Assembly (NCBI GenBank): GCA_032622095.1
Contig: CP136062.1
Location: forward strand, 226,318,578 to 226,382,577
Source of the DNA: Siphonodentalium dalli
Taxonomy: Eukaryota > Mollusca > Scaphopoda > Gadilida > Siphonodentaliidae
Reading direction: 5' to 3'
Length of the DNA stretch: 64,000 bases
Positions 32,121 to 42,747 of this stretch are shown here, piece by piece (the stretch's first letter is position 1; each line of letters starts with the position of its first letter). The position numbers were made by a program, and so were the translations under genes. A model generated the notes under the pieces. The model did no database searches. It was not told where the DNA came from and saw only the letters and a list, made by a program, of their open reading frames with translations.

Positions 32121-32282
32121 CACCAGAGTTATGGGTAACTTTTCAGGATTTAGTTCGGAAATATGGCTTGTTGCCGAGAGCTTTCCAATGAATGTCAACA
32201 AGCCATATTTCCGACTATATCCTGAAAAGTTACCCATAATTCTGCTGTGGTTAAGGAAGCGATTATTTAGAGCATTACTGTA
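32121..32282. mobile_element. E-family element, left end missing
   Basis: Begins inside the left arm (GAGTTATGGGTAACTTTTCAGG) and ends GAGCATTACTG+TA. The hairpin interior is shortened. It directly abuts the truncated D, so one event may have removed both ends. Confidence 0.75.
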
Positions 32283-32330
32283 CTTCACACTGAAACCCCG
32301 AGGTAATTAAGCAGGTTCATAGGCCGAATC

Positions 32331-32580
32331 CCTGCTATCCTCACAAGGAATCATTCTAGAATTTTCAGGAATTATTCCAGAATATTATGGAATTATATTC
32401 AAGAATATTCTTGAATATATTCCAGAAAAATATTCTGGAATATTAAAGAATATTTTAGAATGGTATATGACACCATGAATAAACTAGAATATTCTAGAAC
32501 AATCCAGATTATTCAAGGTTATTCTGTTTTAATTTGTTGCAAAGTAACTAAATTCATGTTTATTCATGCTTATTCTAGTT
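32331..32580. mobile_element. F-family fragment
   Basis: CTATCCTCACAAGGAATCATTC is followed by many AATATTC words and TGACACCATGAATAAACTAG, as at 9728. Next comes a GC-rich palindromic stretch (TCCCGGGAAC, TTCCCGGTTCCCGGG) at 32590-32625. Confidence 0.6.
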
Positions 32581-32959
32581 ACAGTTTAATCCCGGGAACA
32601 GGAATTTCCCGGTTCCCGGGTCCCATACTCATTCCAGTTTCCCGGGATTATGATTTGTAGGAACCAAACGGGGTGCATTGTTAACACTTGTTATATCATA
32701 CGTCAGTGAACACCAATGGCACATAATTTCATTTAATTTGTCCACAATGGCACACAATCAAATATATATGTTATATATCTGCAAATTCTACATAAAGTGT
32801 GAGTAGAATTGACACCACTATCGTCTAGGGGTTATAAGGACTTAAGGTTTGGTCTCATGGCCCATGCAGCCATGACCTCGACACGAGCTCACAAGTCACG
32901 ATGTAGTGGCATGCACGTTTGTGGGATGAGACTTTTACAACGTATAACAAATTATCAAT

Positions 32960-33130
32960 AGGCCATATCATGCAACTACGCAATATCATGCAACTACGCA
33001 ATATCACGCCACTATGTCATATATCATGCAGCTAGGCAATATCACGCAGCTAGGCAATATCATGCAGCTAGGAAATATCACACGGCTAGGCAATATCACG
33101 CCACTATGTCATATATCATGCATCTAGGCT
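32960..33130. repeat. 18-bp minisatellite (small array)
   Basis: About 9 units of CAATATCATGCAGCTAGG with CGCCACTATGTCATATAT variants. The same unit forms the larger array at 34172-34942. Confidence 0.88.
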
Positions 33131-33232
33131 TGATCCAGTCTATGTAAACATACACTCAGATTCATACTGATACTGAGTCTATTGCATTCCCATCAACTTT
33201 TCATTTCTGAACGGTTGTGGGCTTCCCCCAAA

Positions 33233-33301
33233 TTACGTCACACCGCACTAAATATAAATCTGAAATTAGTTGTGATTGACAGGCGTAAACATGGTCACGT
33301 G
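33233..33301. promoter_or_regulatory. CRE-like site plus E-box
   Basis: TTACGTCA at 33233 and a palindromic CACGTG at 33296. CRE-like octamers bind bZIP factors and CACGTG binds bHLH factors in animals. Function here is inference from motif alone. Confidence 0.3.
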
Positions 33302-33942
33302 CCAGTGCCGTCATGGCCGCTTCAACCCTGTGAAGCCGATTCTAAGAATCGGAATTAATAGTTGCAGGGTTTGTGACTTTTCGTTCGGCGGTTGTTTTAC
33401 TGACAATAAAGGGAACAGCTAGCTTCCGGGATCCAAAATAATATGTACAATAACTAAGACAGATGATCACAGATCTTCTTGAAATTATAAAAAATATCAA
33501 TTTATGTGGATCTCTTGGACTCGGAACGAATTATTTTTTAGATTGGCCAGGCGATTTGTCGCCCATGTTGTCAAAAAATAACACAAATCAACGGCCACAA
33601 ATCAAAAATACATGAATGTCGGGACTATCTGCTAAAACAACTACAGAACTAAAAAAAAGTTATATGACATAACAAAACGATATATCAGTTCCCCAGTACC
33701 GGCAGTAGTACTAGTACCACCGCAGCCAAAACGAGCGAAGAGCAACACAATTCTACCACCAACCCCACCGAAACCCTCCCAACCTTACACAGCCGTATTA
33801 TTACCTCCAAAGATTGGCCAGTTGTACCCTAATTACAGTTGCCTGCAATCCAAATTCCGGTGATTCTTGATTTTAAACTTTCGACCTCTCGTCAACAATC
33901 TACATTATTTGTCGATTTGTGAATTTCTCTTCCGGTATAACA

Positions 33943-34010
33943 TGACGTCATTGATATTATTTTAACAACATTTAGCCACACCTTCGGAATTTCCACACCG
34001 AGAGCACGTG
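33943..34010. promoter_or_regulatory. Consensus CRE plus E-box
   Basis: A perfect TGACGTCA palindrome at 33943 and CACGTG at 34005. The pair repeats the order and spacing of the pair 710 bp upstream. No TATA box or start codon was tied to it. Confidence 0.3.
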
Positions 34011-34171
34011 ACATGTTACTAGTTTTGTATTGGGGCACACATTTCTTTGAGCTAAGTTTTGATTGGCGGTAATTACAAGGAATCCCGGGTTTGGGAAATG
34101 AAAACTGAACGAAAGGTCGTCAGACCCACTATTTTTTATATGTGGGTATGTAGTTTACTTCAGACTGGGCT

Positions 34172-34942
34172 TGATCATGCCACTAGACAATATCACGCCA
34201 CTATGTCATATATCATGCAGCTAGGCAATATCACGCAGCTAGGCAATATCATGCAGCTAGGCAATATCACACAGCTAGGCCATATCATGCAGCTAGGCAA
34301 TATCACACAGCTAGGCCAATATCATGCAGCTAGGCAATATCACGCAGCTAGGCAATATCATGCAGCTAGGAAATATCACGCAGCTAGGCAATATCATGCA
34401 GCTAGGCAATATCACACAGCTAGGCAATATCATGCAGCTAGGCAATATCACGCAGCTAGGCAATATCATGCAGCTAGGCAATATCATGCAGCTAGGCAAT
34501 ATCATGCAGCTAGGCAATATCACGCAGCTAGGCAATATCATGCAGCTAGGAAATATCACACAGCTATGCCATATCATGCAGCTAGGCAATATCATGCAGC
34601 TAGGCAATATCACGCAGCTAGGCAATATCATGCAGCTAGGCAATATCACACAGCTAGGCAATATCATGCAGCTAGGCAATATCACACGGCTAGGCAATAT
34701 CACGCAGCTAGGCAATATCATGCAGCTAGGCAATATCACACAGCTAGGCCATATCATGCAGCTAGGCAATATCATGCAGCTAGGCAATATCACGCCACTA
34801 TGTCATATATCATGCATCTAGGCTTGATCATGCCACTAGACAATATCACGCCACTATGTCATATATCATGCAGCTAGGCAATATCATGCAGCTAGGCAAT
34901 ATCACGCCACTGGGTAATATCATGCAGCTAGGCAATATCATA
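34172..34942. repeat. 18-bp minisatellite, about 42 copies
   Basis: The unit CAATATCATGCAGCTAGG alternates with CAATATCACGCAGCTAGG and CAATATCACACAGCTAGG variants. The 18-bp length keeps frames open, so ORFs of 272 and 165 codons on the plus strand and 160 on the minus strand are by-products. A CGCCACTATGTCATATATCA variant marks both array edges. Confidence 0.95.
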
Positions 34943-35107
34943 ATAGCAATTTAATGTTCGGAGGAAATACTGTGCAGATAATTTAAGTTATCTTAAGTTG
35001 TTATGAAGTGTACTTGTTAATGAAACCTCGAAGGAAGATGAACACGAGAAATAACGTCTCGTTTGTTGAAGTTTATTGCCTATTCAGCAGCAAGGTGATT
35101 GCACTAC

Positions 35108-35335
35108 ACCAATTATTGTTGTTGGAGGAGTTTAAGACCACGCAGACAGCTGACGCAGATGGATTATAAGTTATCCTACATACCGATAATTGTTGCTGGA
35201 GGACTTTAAGACCACGCAGACAGCTGACGCAGATGGATTATAAGTTATCCTACATACCGATAATTGTTGCTGGAGGACTTTAAGATCACGCAGACAGCTG
35301 ACGCAGATGGATTATAAGTTATCCTACATACCGAT
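35108..35335. repeat. 74-bp tandem repeat, 3 copies
   Basis: Units share GGACTTTAAGACCACGCAG, ACAGCTGACGCAGATGGATT and ATAAGTTATCCTACATACCG. TTGCTGG begins at 35193 and 35267. The first copy is slightly diverged (TTGTTGGAGGAG). Confidence 0.92.
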
Positions 35336-35469
35336 ATTTATTGGATGCATCACTTAATAATAACTGAGATTTGAGGCAAGACAGACAAGTACCTATTACA
35401 AGGAATACAAATATTATTGGTAGAGGAAATATTGTAGTGGATAATAGTTTCATTTGGAAACTGAATATA

Positions 35470-35706
35470 GTGAATATAGTGTGTCTGTCATTTGCAGAAT
35501 GAGGTCCCCAGAGGGTGAATTTAGTGACACTATCCTGCATGGTGGGCTAGCTTCACCAAAATCACATCGTGGAACCTCATTCGGCTTAGACCTCAACTGC
35601 TATGGGAGACCTAGGATCAGATTGAAGTTCCCCTGTTGAAGTTGGTGATGTTGACCCATTAGTCACCTCAATTATGTATTTTTATCTTCTGCAAATTAGG
35701 GGATAT
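35470..35706. mobile_element. D-family left part with D2 spacer
   Basis: ATAGTGTGTCTGTCATTTGCAG, a hairpin and most of the D2 spacer, ending at GGGGATATA. Beyond that the duplicated block R begins. No right end is present. Confidence 0.75.
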
Positions 35707-36200
35707 AATGAAAGTGTCAATGACACTGTAGCTCAAATTGGGAAGGAGTTACTTTTGCTGAACAATGAATACAATGATCGGATGAGGGATGTGGTCTGTA
35801 GGGTGCGCCAAAGGATTTAGTAATACAAAGAGTAAATTCCAAGATGGCCACTGGTGGCCATGTTTTTCAACAAATTTCAGTCTAAATATAAGGCTCCCAT
35901 CTAAAGGTCACCCCAAAGATCCACATGAAGTTTGGTGATGATCGGATGAGGGAAGTGGTCTGTTGTGTGCGCCAAAGGATTTTTAGTCATACGAAGAGTA
36001 AAATCCAAGATGGCTGCCAGTGGCCATGTTTTTCATCGAAAATCGTTCAAATTCAATAGCTCCCATCTACAGGTGGTGATTAAAAATGACCCGGCTGGGC
36101 TGGGCTGTAGCGTGTGCCAATGGATTCAAATTTGAAATTCAAGATGGCTGGCAGCCATGATTTTCATCCAAATTCAGAAAAATTTGATAGCTCCCATCAA
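35707..36200 (+). repeat. Duplicated block R plus K units (copy 2)
   Basis: AATGAAAGTGTCAATGACACTG is followed by K units with CCAAGATGGCCACTGG and CCAAGATGGCTGCCAG. It matches 27335-28600 without the A insertion. It ends where a D fragment begins. Confidence 0.6.
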
Positions 36201-36311
36201 GCTCCAGAGGGTGAATTTAGTTATGCTAGCCCACTATGCGGGATAGCGTCATTAAATTCACCCTATGGGGACCTCATTCTGCAAACGACAGTCACCCTAA
36301 ATTCAGGCTTG
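36201..36311. mobile_element. D-family right half
   Basis: Starts inside the hairpin (CTCCAGAGGGTGAATTTAG) and ends TTCAGGCTTG. It is the truncated partner of the D left half at 35470, so K/R block 35707-36200 may sit inside one D. Confidence 0.7.
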
Positions 36312-36674
36312 CAGCCATTGAATGGTAAGAGAACGGTAGAGTAACATTGGATAATAATTGATTAATGAATTGAGAAAAATTTCTGCCAACGGAGCTTAGC
36401 AGATTGTCGCACCCTGTGAATGACCAGTAAAACGGGAACATTAGTTGATTATTTTATCGGCAGAAATGGAATTATTTCATTACGAATGGCATTACGCTGA
36501 CAGTTCTGAACCGACGTTTTTGTCAGAAAATGCCTTCAAAATAAGTCAATCCTGACATATCATGCAGGAAGTGGTTAATGTACGCCTAGCTTCACGTACA
36601 GTAATACGACAATAATCGAGGTATTTATAGAACAATCCCAGCATGGTGTTCAGGTGATAAAAGCAGACGACATT
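36312..36674. other. No supported feature
   Basis: No recognised repeat, palindrome or coding frame. Confidence 0.4.
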
Positions 36675-37425
36675 GAAATAAGTACAGAACGCGTGTCCCC
36701 TATTTATTGAGGGAAATGTTTAGATAACAAGTTTGACAAATAACCTATGGTTGGTCGTTTGTTGAACCTAATTATCTGAACATTTCCTATGGGATAACTA
36801 CTCATCAATGAGGCTTTAGTATAGAAAGGGTTAAACTTATTATCTGAACATTTCCTATGGAATAACTACTCATCAATGATGCTTTAGTATAGAAAGGGGT
36901 AAACTTATTACCTGAACATTTCCTATAGGATAACTACTCATCAATGATGCTTTAGTGTAGAAAGGGTTAAACTTATTATCTGAACATTTCCTATGGGATA
37001 ACTACTCATCAATGAGGCTTTAGTATAGAAAGGGTTATACTTATTATCTGAACATTTCCTATGGGATAACTACTCATAAATGATGCTTTAGTATAGAAAG
37101 GGTTAAACTTATTATCTGAACATTTCCTATGGGATAACTACTCATCAATGATGCTTTAGTGTAGAAAGGGTTAAACTTATTATCTGGACATTTCCTATGG
37201 GATAACTACTCATCAATGATGCTTTAGTATAGAAAGGGTTAAACTTATTATCTGAACATTTCCATTGGGATAACTACTCATCAATGATGCTTTAGTATAG
37301 AAAGGGTTAAACTTATTATCTGAACATTTCCTATGGGATAACTACTCATCAATGTTGCTTTAGTATAGAAAGGGTTAAACTTATTATCTGAACATTTCTT
37401 ATGGGATAACTACTCGTCAATAAGC
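36675..37425. repeat. 68-bp tandem array derived from I element
   Basis: The left part is an I-family end (CCCTATTTATTGAGGGAAATG, GTTTGACAAATAACC). From about 36765 roughly 9-10 units of 68 bp follow, with AAACTTATTATCTGAACATT, TCCTATGGGATAACTACTC, ATCAATGATGC and TTTAGTATAGAAAGGG. The unit equals the I right arm plus flank as at 7075-7140, so the array grew from a MITE end. Confidence 0.9.
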
Positions 37426-37489
37426 ATGAATATACAAAACTTTTGACTCTACATTTTGCAACCAATTAAAACAAATTAGCCTAAGTTAA

Positions 37490-37632
37490 GATATTCTATA
37501 ATATTTGTTTAGTCTATTCAAATTGTATTCCAGTTTATTCACGGTGGAATATTCTTGGGATATTATTTCAGAATATTCTGGAATAATTCATGAATACTCA
37601 AGAATAATTCCTGGTCAGAATAGCAGGGCATG
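37490..37632. mobile_element. F-family right-end fragment
   Basis: GAATATTCTGGAATAATTC, AAGAATAATTCCTGGTCAG and AATAGCAGGGC are the inverse of the F left end (CTGACCAGGAATTATTC). The rest of F is absent. Confidence 0.6.
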
Positions 37633-37844
37633 ACCCCCTGTCGTCAGTGATTTTAGGTTGTCACAATCCCCTGGGTGGTCTGGGACACAATTAAACCATT
37701 TAGTGATAACAAACAAAGTAAATTATGTCCTGGTGGGCTGACTAATGGATAACGAACATAAAGTAATCGACATCCTGCTGGGCCCACTTTTGTGACCAAT
37801 GGTTTACTTTATTATACATATGGATGGGTGTACAGTAATATAAG

Positions 37845-37896
37845 CACGACAGATAATAAAAGTGCAGAAGGAGTTCTATTTATTGAGGGAAATTGG
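37845..37896. mobile_element. I-family end fragment
   Basis: ACAGATAATAAAAGTGCAG and TATTTATTGAGGGAAAT match the I outer end at 7000-7045 and 36675-36718. It stops after GGGAAATTGG. Confidence 0.5.
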
Positions 37897-37976
37897 CCTC
37901 AGGCCTTTAAATTTACAATGATGATTATGAGAATGAAGTGAAGACAGAAGACCATATGTCTAGCAGACAAATTAAC

Positions 37977-38376
37977 CAAGCCTGCAAATAGTGTGTCTGT
38001 CATTTGCAGAATGAGGTTCCCAGAGAGTGAATTTAGTGACGCAGGATAAGGTGGGCTAGCATCACCAAATTCACCCTCTGGGAACCTCATTCTGCTTAGG
38101 CCTCAACTGCTATGGGAGACTTAGGATCAAATTGATGTTCCCCAGATGAAGTTGGTCATTTTCACTCATTAGTCACCTCGATTATGATTTTATCTCTTGC
38201 AAATTAGGAGATATAGAAGGGAAAAAGTAACTAAAAACAATCCTCATTTGAGACTATAGATACTTCCCTGAAGATGAGGCCTGAGAGGAATGAGGTCCAC
38301 AGAGGGTAAATTTGGTGATGCTACCCTGCTCGGGGACCTCATTCTGCAAATGACAGACGCACTATTTGCAGACTTG
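37977..38376. mobile_element. D-family hAT-like MITE, perfect TSD
   Basis: Target duplication AAATTAAC at 37969-37976 and 38377-38384, 8 of 8. Ends CAAGCCTGCAAATAGTGTGTC and GACGCACTATTTGCAGACTTG. The first hairpin (about 38010-38092) has a shortened loop, the D2 spacer is present, and the second hairpin is reduced to about 60 bp (38288-38345). Confidence 0.93.
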
Positions 38377-38512
38377 AAATTAACACATCTGGAACCCTAT
38401 GTATCCGTTCCCAAAAGTATGCTGTCATTCATCTCCATCTCATTCTAAAAACATTTGTACCCTAACCAGGTCAAGCATCCATGGAATACATCCTCATTTC
38501 GACTATTATATA

Positions 38513-38699
38513 GAGAATATCCACACTTTTTCAGTGGATATGGGTTAGATCTCATTCGTGATGACAAAACATTTGAATTTCCACTCGTGGCTATTTGAAT
38601 TTCCACTCGTGGCTTTAGCCACGAGTGGAAATTCAAATGTTTTGTCATCACGAATGAGATTTAACCCATATCCACTGAAAAAGTGTGGATATTCTGTTT
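38513..38699. mobile_element. W palindromic MITE with 8-bp TSD
   Basis: Target duplication ATTATATA at 38505-38512 and 38700-38707. Long arms AGAATATCCACACTTTTTC and its inverse continue through TCATTCGTGATGACAAAACA and TTCCACTCGTGGCT. The ~80-bp stem is almost perfect, with ATTTGAATTTCCACTCGTGGCT duplicated on the left. No other copy was seen in the window. Confidence 0.82.
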
Positions 38700-38707
38700 A
38701 TTATATA

Positions 38708-39294
38708 CTTTAGTTACTTGCCTATGGCCCCCAATGAATGTCAATACATAAGAAATTTCACCAGTGGGATATCACTTATATCTCACTAGTGGGATATCAT
38801 TTATATCTCACTGCTAAAACCTTATAATTCATGGTCAAGTAAATAATAAATAGTTAATATTCAACTATAACAGGTAAATACAAATATCATCGTTTTTTTT
38901 TTAATTTGATACAAGAGGCATAGCACAACATCATATTTCATACAAAATATTATTCAAAAACAGTGTCATACTAAATCGGTTCCATGTTTATTTATGTGAC
39001 GAAATAACACCTCTTGATCCGTGCGAAAGATTAATCATAAGGACACATGATAAGGAAGTCAACTAACATTCAATCGGTCTAAAAATAGTTATGACGAAGC
39101 CATTGAGTGCTCATGTTAAGGTCATTTAGAAAGGCATCCCTGTGTTCTTATAAAGCTGCTTTTCACAGATCTGTGGCTGACACAAGCCCACGTAAAAGGT
39201 TGCAAAACAAATTTTATTGGGAGAACAATGCTGTAATGTTGATATGGGTGCAATTTGGCCCTGCACTGGAATGACCAATCATATCCAGTTGGCG
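38708..39294. other. Mostly unrecognised
   Basis: Includes a 26-bp tandem pair near 38765-38815 (AGTGGGATATCA plus TTATATCTCACT), itself partly palindromic. No gene was recognised. Confidence 0.4.
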
Positions 39295-39302
39295 GATTCA
39301 AC

Positions 39303-39679
39303 CAGGGGCGCCGGAAGAGGGGGGGCAGAGGGGTCAGCTGAACCCCTGCCCTTGACCAAGGGGGGCGAGCGGGGGCAGGACTTGCCCTTTTTCTGGAGAC
39401 AGAAAATGCTTTTTGTGTGTTTAATCTCGTGTTTTTATAGCAAAATGTGACTTTTTGGGTCCAAATACCACCAATTTCACAAGGAATATTAATTTTTTTT
39501 TGTCAATTTTATCACAAAACGGCCATAAAAACCGACAAATACCATTAAAATAGGGAATTTTGCCACAATTAATTTATGGTTATTTTCCCGAGTTTGCGGA
39601 GAAAATGCCCTTTTTTGCGGAAAAGTGCCCTTTTTGTAGGCTCTGCCCCCCCTGCCCTTGGATGCTTCCGGCGCCCCTG
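39303..39679. mobile_element. hAT MITE with perfect 8-bp TSD
   Basis: Ends CAGGGGCGCCGGAAG and CTTCCGGCGCCCCTG form a 15-bp perfect terminal inverted repeat starting CAGGGGC, a classic hAT end. The duplication GATTCAAC lies at 39295-39302 and 39680-39687. The 377-bp interior is G- and C-rich at its edges and AT-rich in the middle, with no transposase. Single copy here. Confidence 0.95.
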
Positions 39680-39695
39680 GATTCAACATGTCAAA

Positions 39696-39982
39696 GGCAT
39701 GCCCCTGTACACCCTGCTCTGGTACACCTGTATAAAGGCATGCCCCTGTACACCCTGCTCGGGTACACCTGTATAAAGGCATGCCCCTGTACACCCTGCT
39801 CGGGTACACCTGTATAAAGGCATGCCCCTGTACACCCTGCTCGGGTACACCTGTATAAAGGCATGCCCCTGTACACCCTGCTCTGGTACACCTGTATAAA
39901 GGCATGCCCCTGTACGCCCTGCTCTGGTACACCTGTATAAAGGCATGCCCCTGTACACCCTGCTCTGGTACACCTGTATAAC
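39696..39982. repeat. 41-bp minisatellite, 7 copies
   Basis: The unit is GGCATGCCCCTGTACACCCT plus GCTC(G/T)GGTACACCTGTATAAA. The array starts 9 bp after the hAT target duplication. All frames stay open, explaining the 112- to 147-codon minus-strand frames. Confidence 0.95.
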
Positions 39983-40314
39983 AGTGAGTTTAGCAGAGCA
40001 GCATGCTATGATATGGATCATATTGATTTATTGACTAATAAAAAGAATTCCTTAAATCAAATCAATCTTGATTTAACACAAACCAAATGTTTTCTGGTAT
40101 GATTTTTTTTCATTAGGGACTTAAACATTGGGATCAGATGTACAACTCTATTAATTTATTGGAGGTTATCCAACCATGTAGTATTATATTATCACATACC
40201 AAATAACATGTGGTGTACTGTGAGTAAGAAACAAGAATTCTGCTAGATACAGTAATTCTATCGCTACACTGCAAAAACGGACATGTTCAAATCGTAATGC
40301 CATGTAATGCAACG

Positions 40315-40650
40315 TGTTAACTCTACACATCAGCTTTAGAGTACCAGTTGTCAAAAGACATGATCTAAAATGGTGGTGTTCAAATGTTGAACAGTGGTAT
40401 TCATGCTTTGAATAGTTGTGTTCAGTCGATGAAGAGTGGTGTTCATCTGAAGTATAATCACTGGCATTCAGTACCGGTATCAAACGGCACCTTTCGTTTA
40501 GTATTTCCCATTGATCGGTTCGGAATGGAATTATATAACATATTTTCAATTATGGCACATATAATACCACTAAAAATAACAAACTATGCATTTAGCTGAA
40601 CACCAGTGTTCAATGATGGTGACTTAACATCAGTGTTCAAATTGCCGTCC
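40315..40650. repeat. Cluster of GAACACNNGTGTTC-like words (1)
   Basis: Contains GTTCAAATGTTGAACAGTGG, GTGTTCAGTC, GGTGTTCATC, GAACACCAGTGTTCAA and CATCAGTGTTCAAA. The cluster is degenerate, without a fixed period. A second cluster lies at 42748-43045 on the other side of the 31-bp array. Confidence 0.45.
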
Positions 40651-41170
40651 GTTCCGTTGCCGATTCCGTTAATTGCAGGAATCAACGCAAGAATTGTCAT
40701 GCGCAGAAGTGTTATTTTGACAACCTACCTTGTCGTGCGCTTGTATTTTTAGGAGGGTAATACGTTGTTGTGTTGTGTTTGATTCTAATTCTAAATAATT
40801 GCAAAGATATACATTGTTTTTCTTGTGCTCGCATATCTAATTGTATAGAACAAATGGCTGAATGAGTTTGTCTGTTGTTCGGCTTTTGAAAGTGCTATGA
40901 TCCATGACTTGAGAAAACATCAGCACATATAGTGACTAACAAACAGTGTTAATGAATAATGGCCTGTTACAGTGGACTAGTGTATACCGACATGTGATCC
41001 ATGCAGTGCCATGATAGAGTGGAAAAAGCGAGCTGACTGTCACGATTCTAGGAAAACACTCGATGTGTATGAACTATGACATGGTTAGCTGACCAGGAGA
41101 ACATTACAAGTCGATCTTTCAGCTCTATATCACCGACAGATGAGGATGCTTTGTGGAGACTGCTGTCCCA
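40651..41170. other. No supported feature
   Basis: Unique-looking sequence leading into the 31-bp array. It contains no recognised repeat. Plus-strand frames run into the array and are not genes. Confidence 0.4.
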
Positions 41171-42133
41171 CCATGCACACACCAACATACATATACATCC
41201 ACCATGCACACACCAACATACATATACATTTACCATGCACACACCAACATACATATACATTTACCATGCACACACCAACATACATATACATCCACCATGC
41301 ACACACCAACATACATATACATCCACCATGCACACACCAACATACATATACATCCACCATGCACACACCAACATACATATACATTTACCATGCACACACC
41401 AACATACATATACATTTACCATGCACACACCAACATACATATACATCCACCATGCACACACCAACATACATATACATTTACCATGCACACACCAACATAC
41501 ATATACATCCACCATGCACACACCAACATACATATACATTTACCATGCACACACCAACATACATATACATCCACCATGCACACACCAACATACATATACA
41601 TCCACCATGCACACACCAACATACATATACATTTACCATGCACACACCAACATACATATACATCCACCATGCACACACCAACATACATATACATCCACCA
41701 TGCACACACCAACATACATATACATTTACCATGCACACACCAACATACATATACATCCACCATGCACACACCAACATACATATACATTTACCATGCACAC
41801 ACCAACATACATATACATCCACCATGCACACACCAACATACATATACATCCACCATGCACACACCAACATACATATACATTTACCATGCACACACCAACA
41901 TACATATACATCCACCATGCACACACCAACATACATATACATTTACCATGCACACACCAACATACATATACATCCACCATGCACACACCAACATACATAT
42001 ACATCCACCATGCACACACCAACATACATATACATCCACCATGCACACACCAACATACATATACATCCACCATGCACACACCAACATACATATACATCCA
42101 CCATGCACACACCAACATACATATACATTTACC
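41171..42133. repeat. 31-bp minisatellite, 31 copies, two unit types
   Basis: The unit is CCATGCACACACCAACATAC plus ATATACAT plus TCC-A or TTT-A. Two types differ only at these three bases. With C for TCC and T for TTT, the order is CTTCCCTTCTCTCCTCCTCT then CCTCTCCCCCT. Units 16-20 and 21-25 share CCTCT. No plus frame contains a stop, so frames of 339-361 codons are artefacts. Confidence 0.97.
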
Positions 42134-42235
42134 ATGATATTGACCATATTGTTGCCATCTTGTTATCATTAAACAACTCATTTACGGTGATATTGACAAT
42201 ATTGTTACCATCTTGTGGTCATTAAACAACTCATT
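42134..42235. repeat. ~58-bp tandem pair
   Basis: ATATTGACCATATTGTTGCC and ATATTGACAATATTGTTACC each precede CATCTTGT...CATTAAACAACTCATT. Two copies lie adjacent to the 31-bp array. Confidence 0.8.
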
Positions 42236-42477
42236 ATTTTAACACGTCGCTGTCACATCCGAGAGTTGACTCCGAAATTGCCACAGTTAGAAATAGGCCA
42301 ACATTCTAACAAATTACAACTTATCCTAGAAAGTTACAAATGATTCATCAGATTTTCGGTTGCATAGCTTGTTGATAACATGCAGAACCATACAAATTTG
42401 AATGCACACCTCAATCGAATGTACTAGTATACGCAGTACTGTAGTCTGTACATTCATTGCACATGTACATAAAGTCC

Positions 42478-42664
42478 ACAGGAAGCCTCGCATACATAAG
42501 AGCATGCACTGGATTAGGCATACAAGGTGAAGGTTAATAGTTTTAGACCAATGTGTTATCTTATATATGCAAGGCTCCGTATGGGGAACTCGCATACATA
42601 AGAGAATGCATTGGTACAGGGTCTTCGAAAAATTTAAGGAAGCTCCAGTCATGAAAAGGGTATA
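42478..42664 (+). mobile_element. C-family fragment, left end missing (copy 3)
   Basis: Begins in an H right arm (GCCTCGCATACATAAGAGCA, TGCACTGG). It then has a complete diverged H near 42549-42615, ACAGGGTC, and the right end GCTCCAGTCATGAAAAGGG followed by TATA rather than TTAA. Confidence 0.65.
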
Positions 42665-42747
42665 CTTTTATACCCATTTGGTACATTTAAGGTAATCAAA
42701 TATATTCCATTCTAGTTTATGGTTGCATTGGACAACAGTATTTACCT

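Larger units (their letters stand above)
33131..34171. other. Unique segment between two arrays of one repeat
   Basis: About 1 kb of non-repetitive sequence. It holds TTACGTCA (33233-33240) with CACGTG (33296-33301), and TGACGTCA (33943-33950) with CACGTG (34005-34010). The two CRE/E-box pairs have near-equal spacing (63 and 62 bp). It could be regulatory DNA. No exon was recognised. Confidence 0.4.

Noticed and set aside
32815-32890. tRNA-like or SINE A-box word GTCTAGGGGTTATAAGGA
   Set aside because: No convincing B box, no cloverleaf pairing and no second copy, so neither a tRNA nor a SINE is called.
34059-34877. 272-codon plus frame plus 165 (+) and 160 (-) codon frames
   Set aside because: An 18-bp repeat is divisible by three, so frames stay open on both strands. 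No start context, domain or codon bias supports a gene.
39489-40021. 112-147-codon minus-strand frames
   Set aside because: Translation of the 41-bp minisatellite in successive frames.
40184-40549. 121-codon minus frame rich in H, E and S
   Set aside because: It overlaps the GAACAC palindrome cluster and has no motif.
41076-42225. Open frames of 339-361 codons on the plus strand and up to 154 on the minus strand
   Set aside because: They are created by a 31-bp tandem repeat without stops; all three plus frames are open and the peptides are simple HTYTSTM-type repeats.
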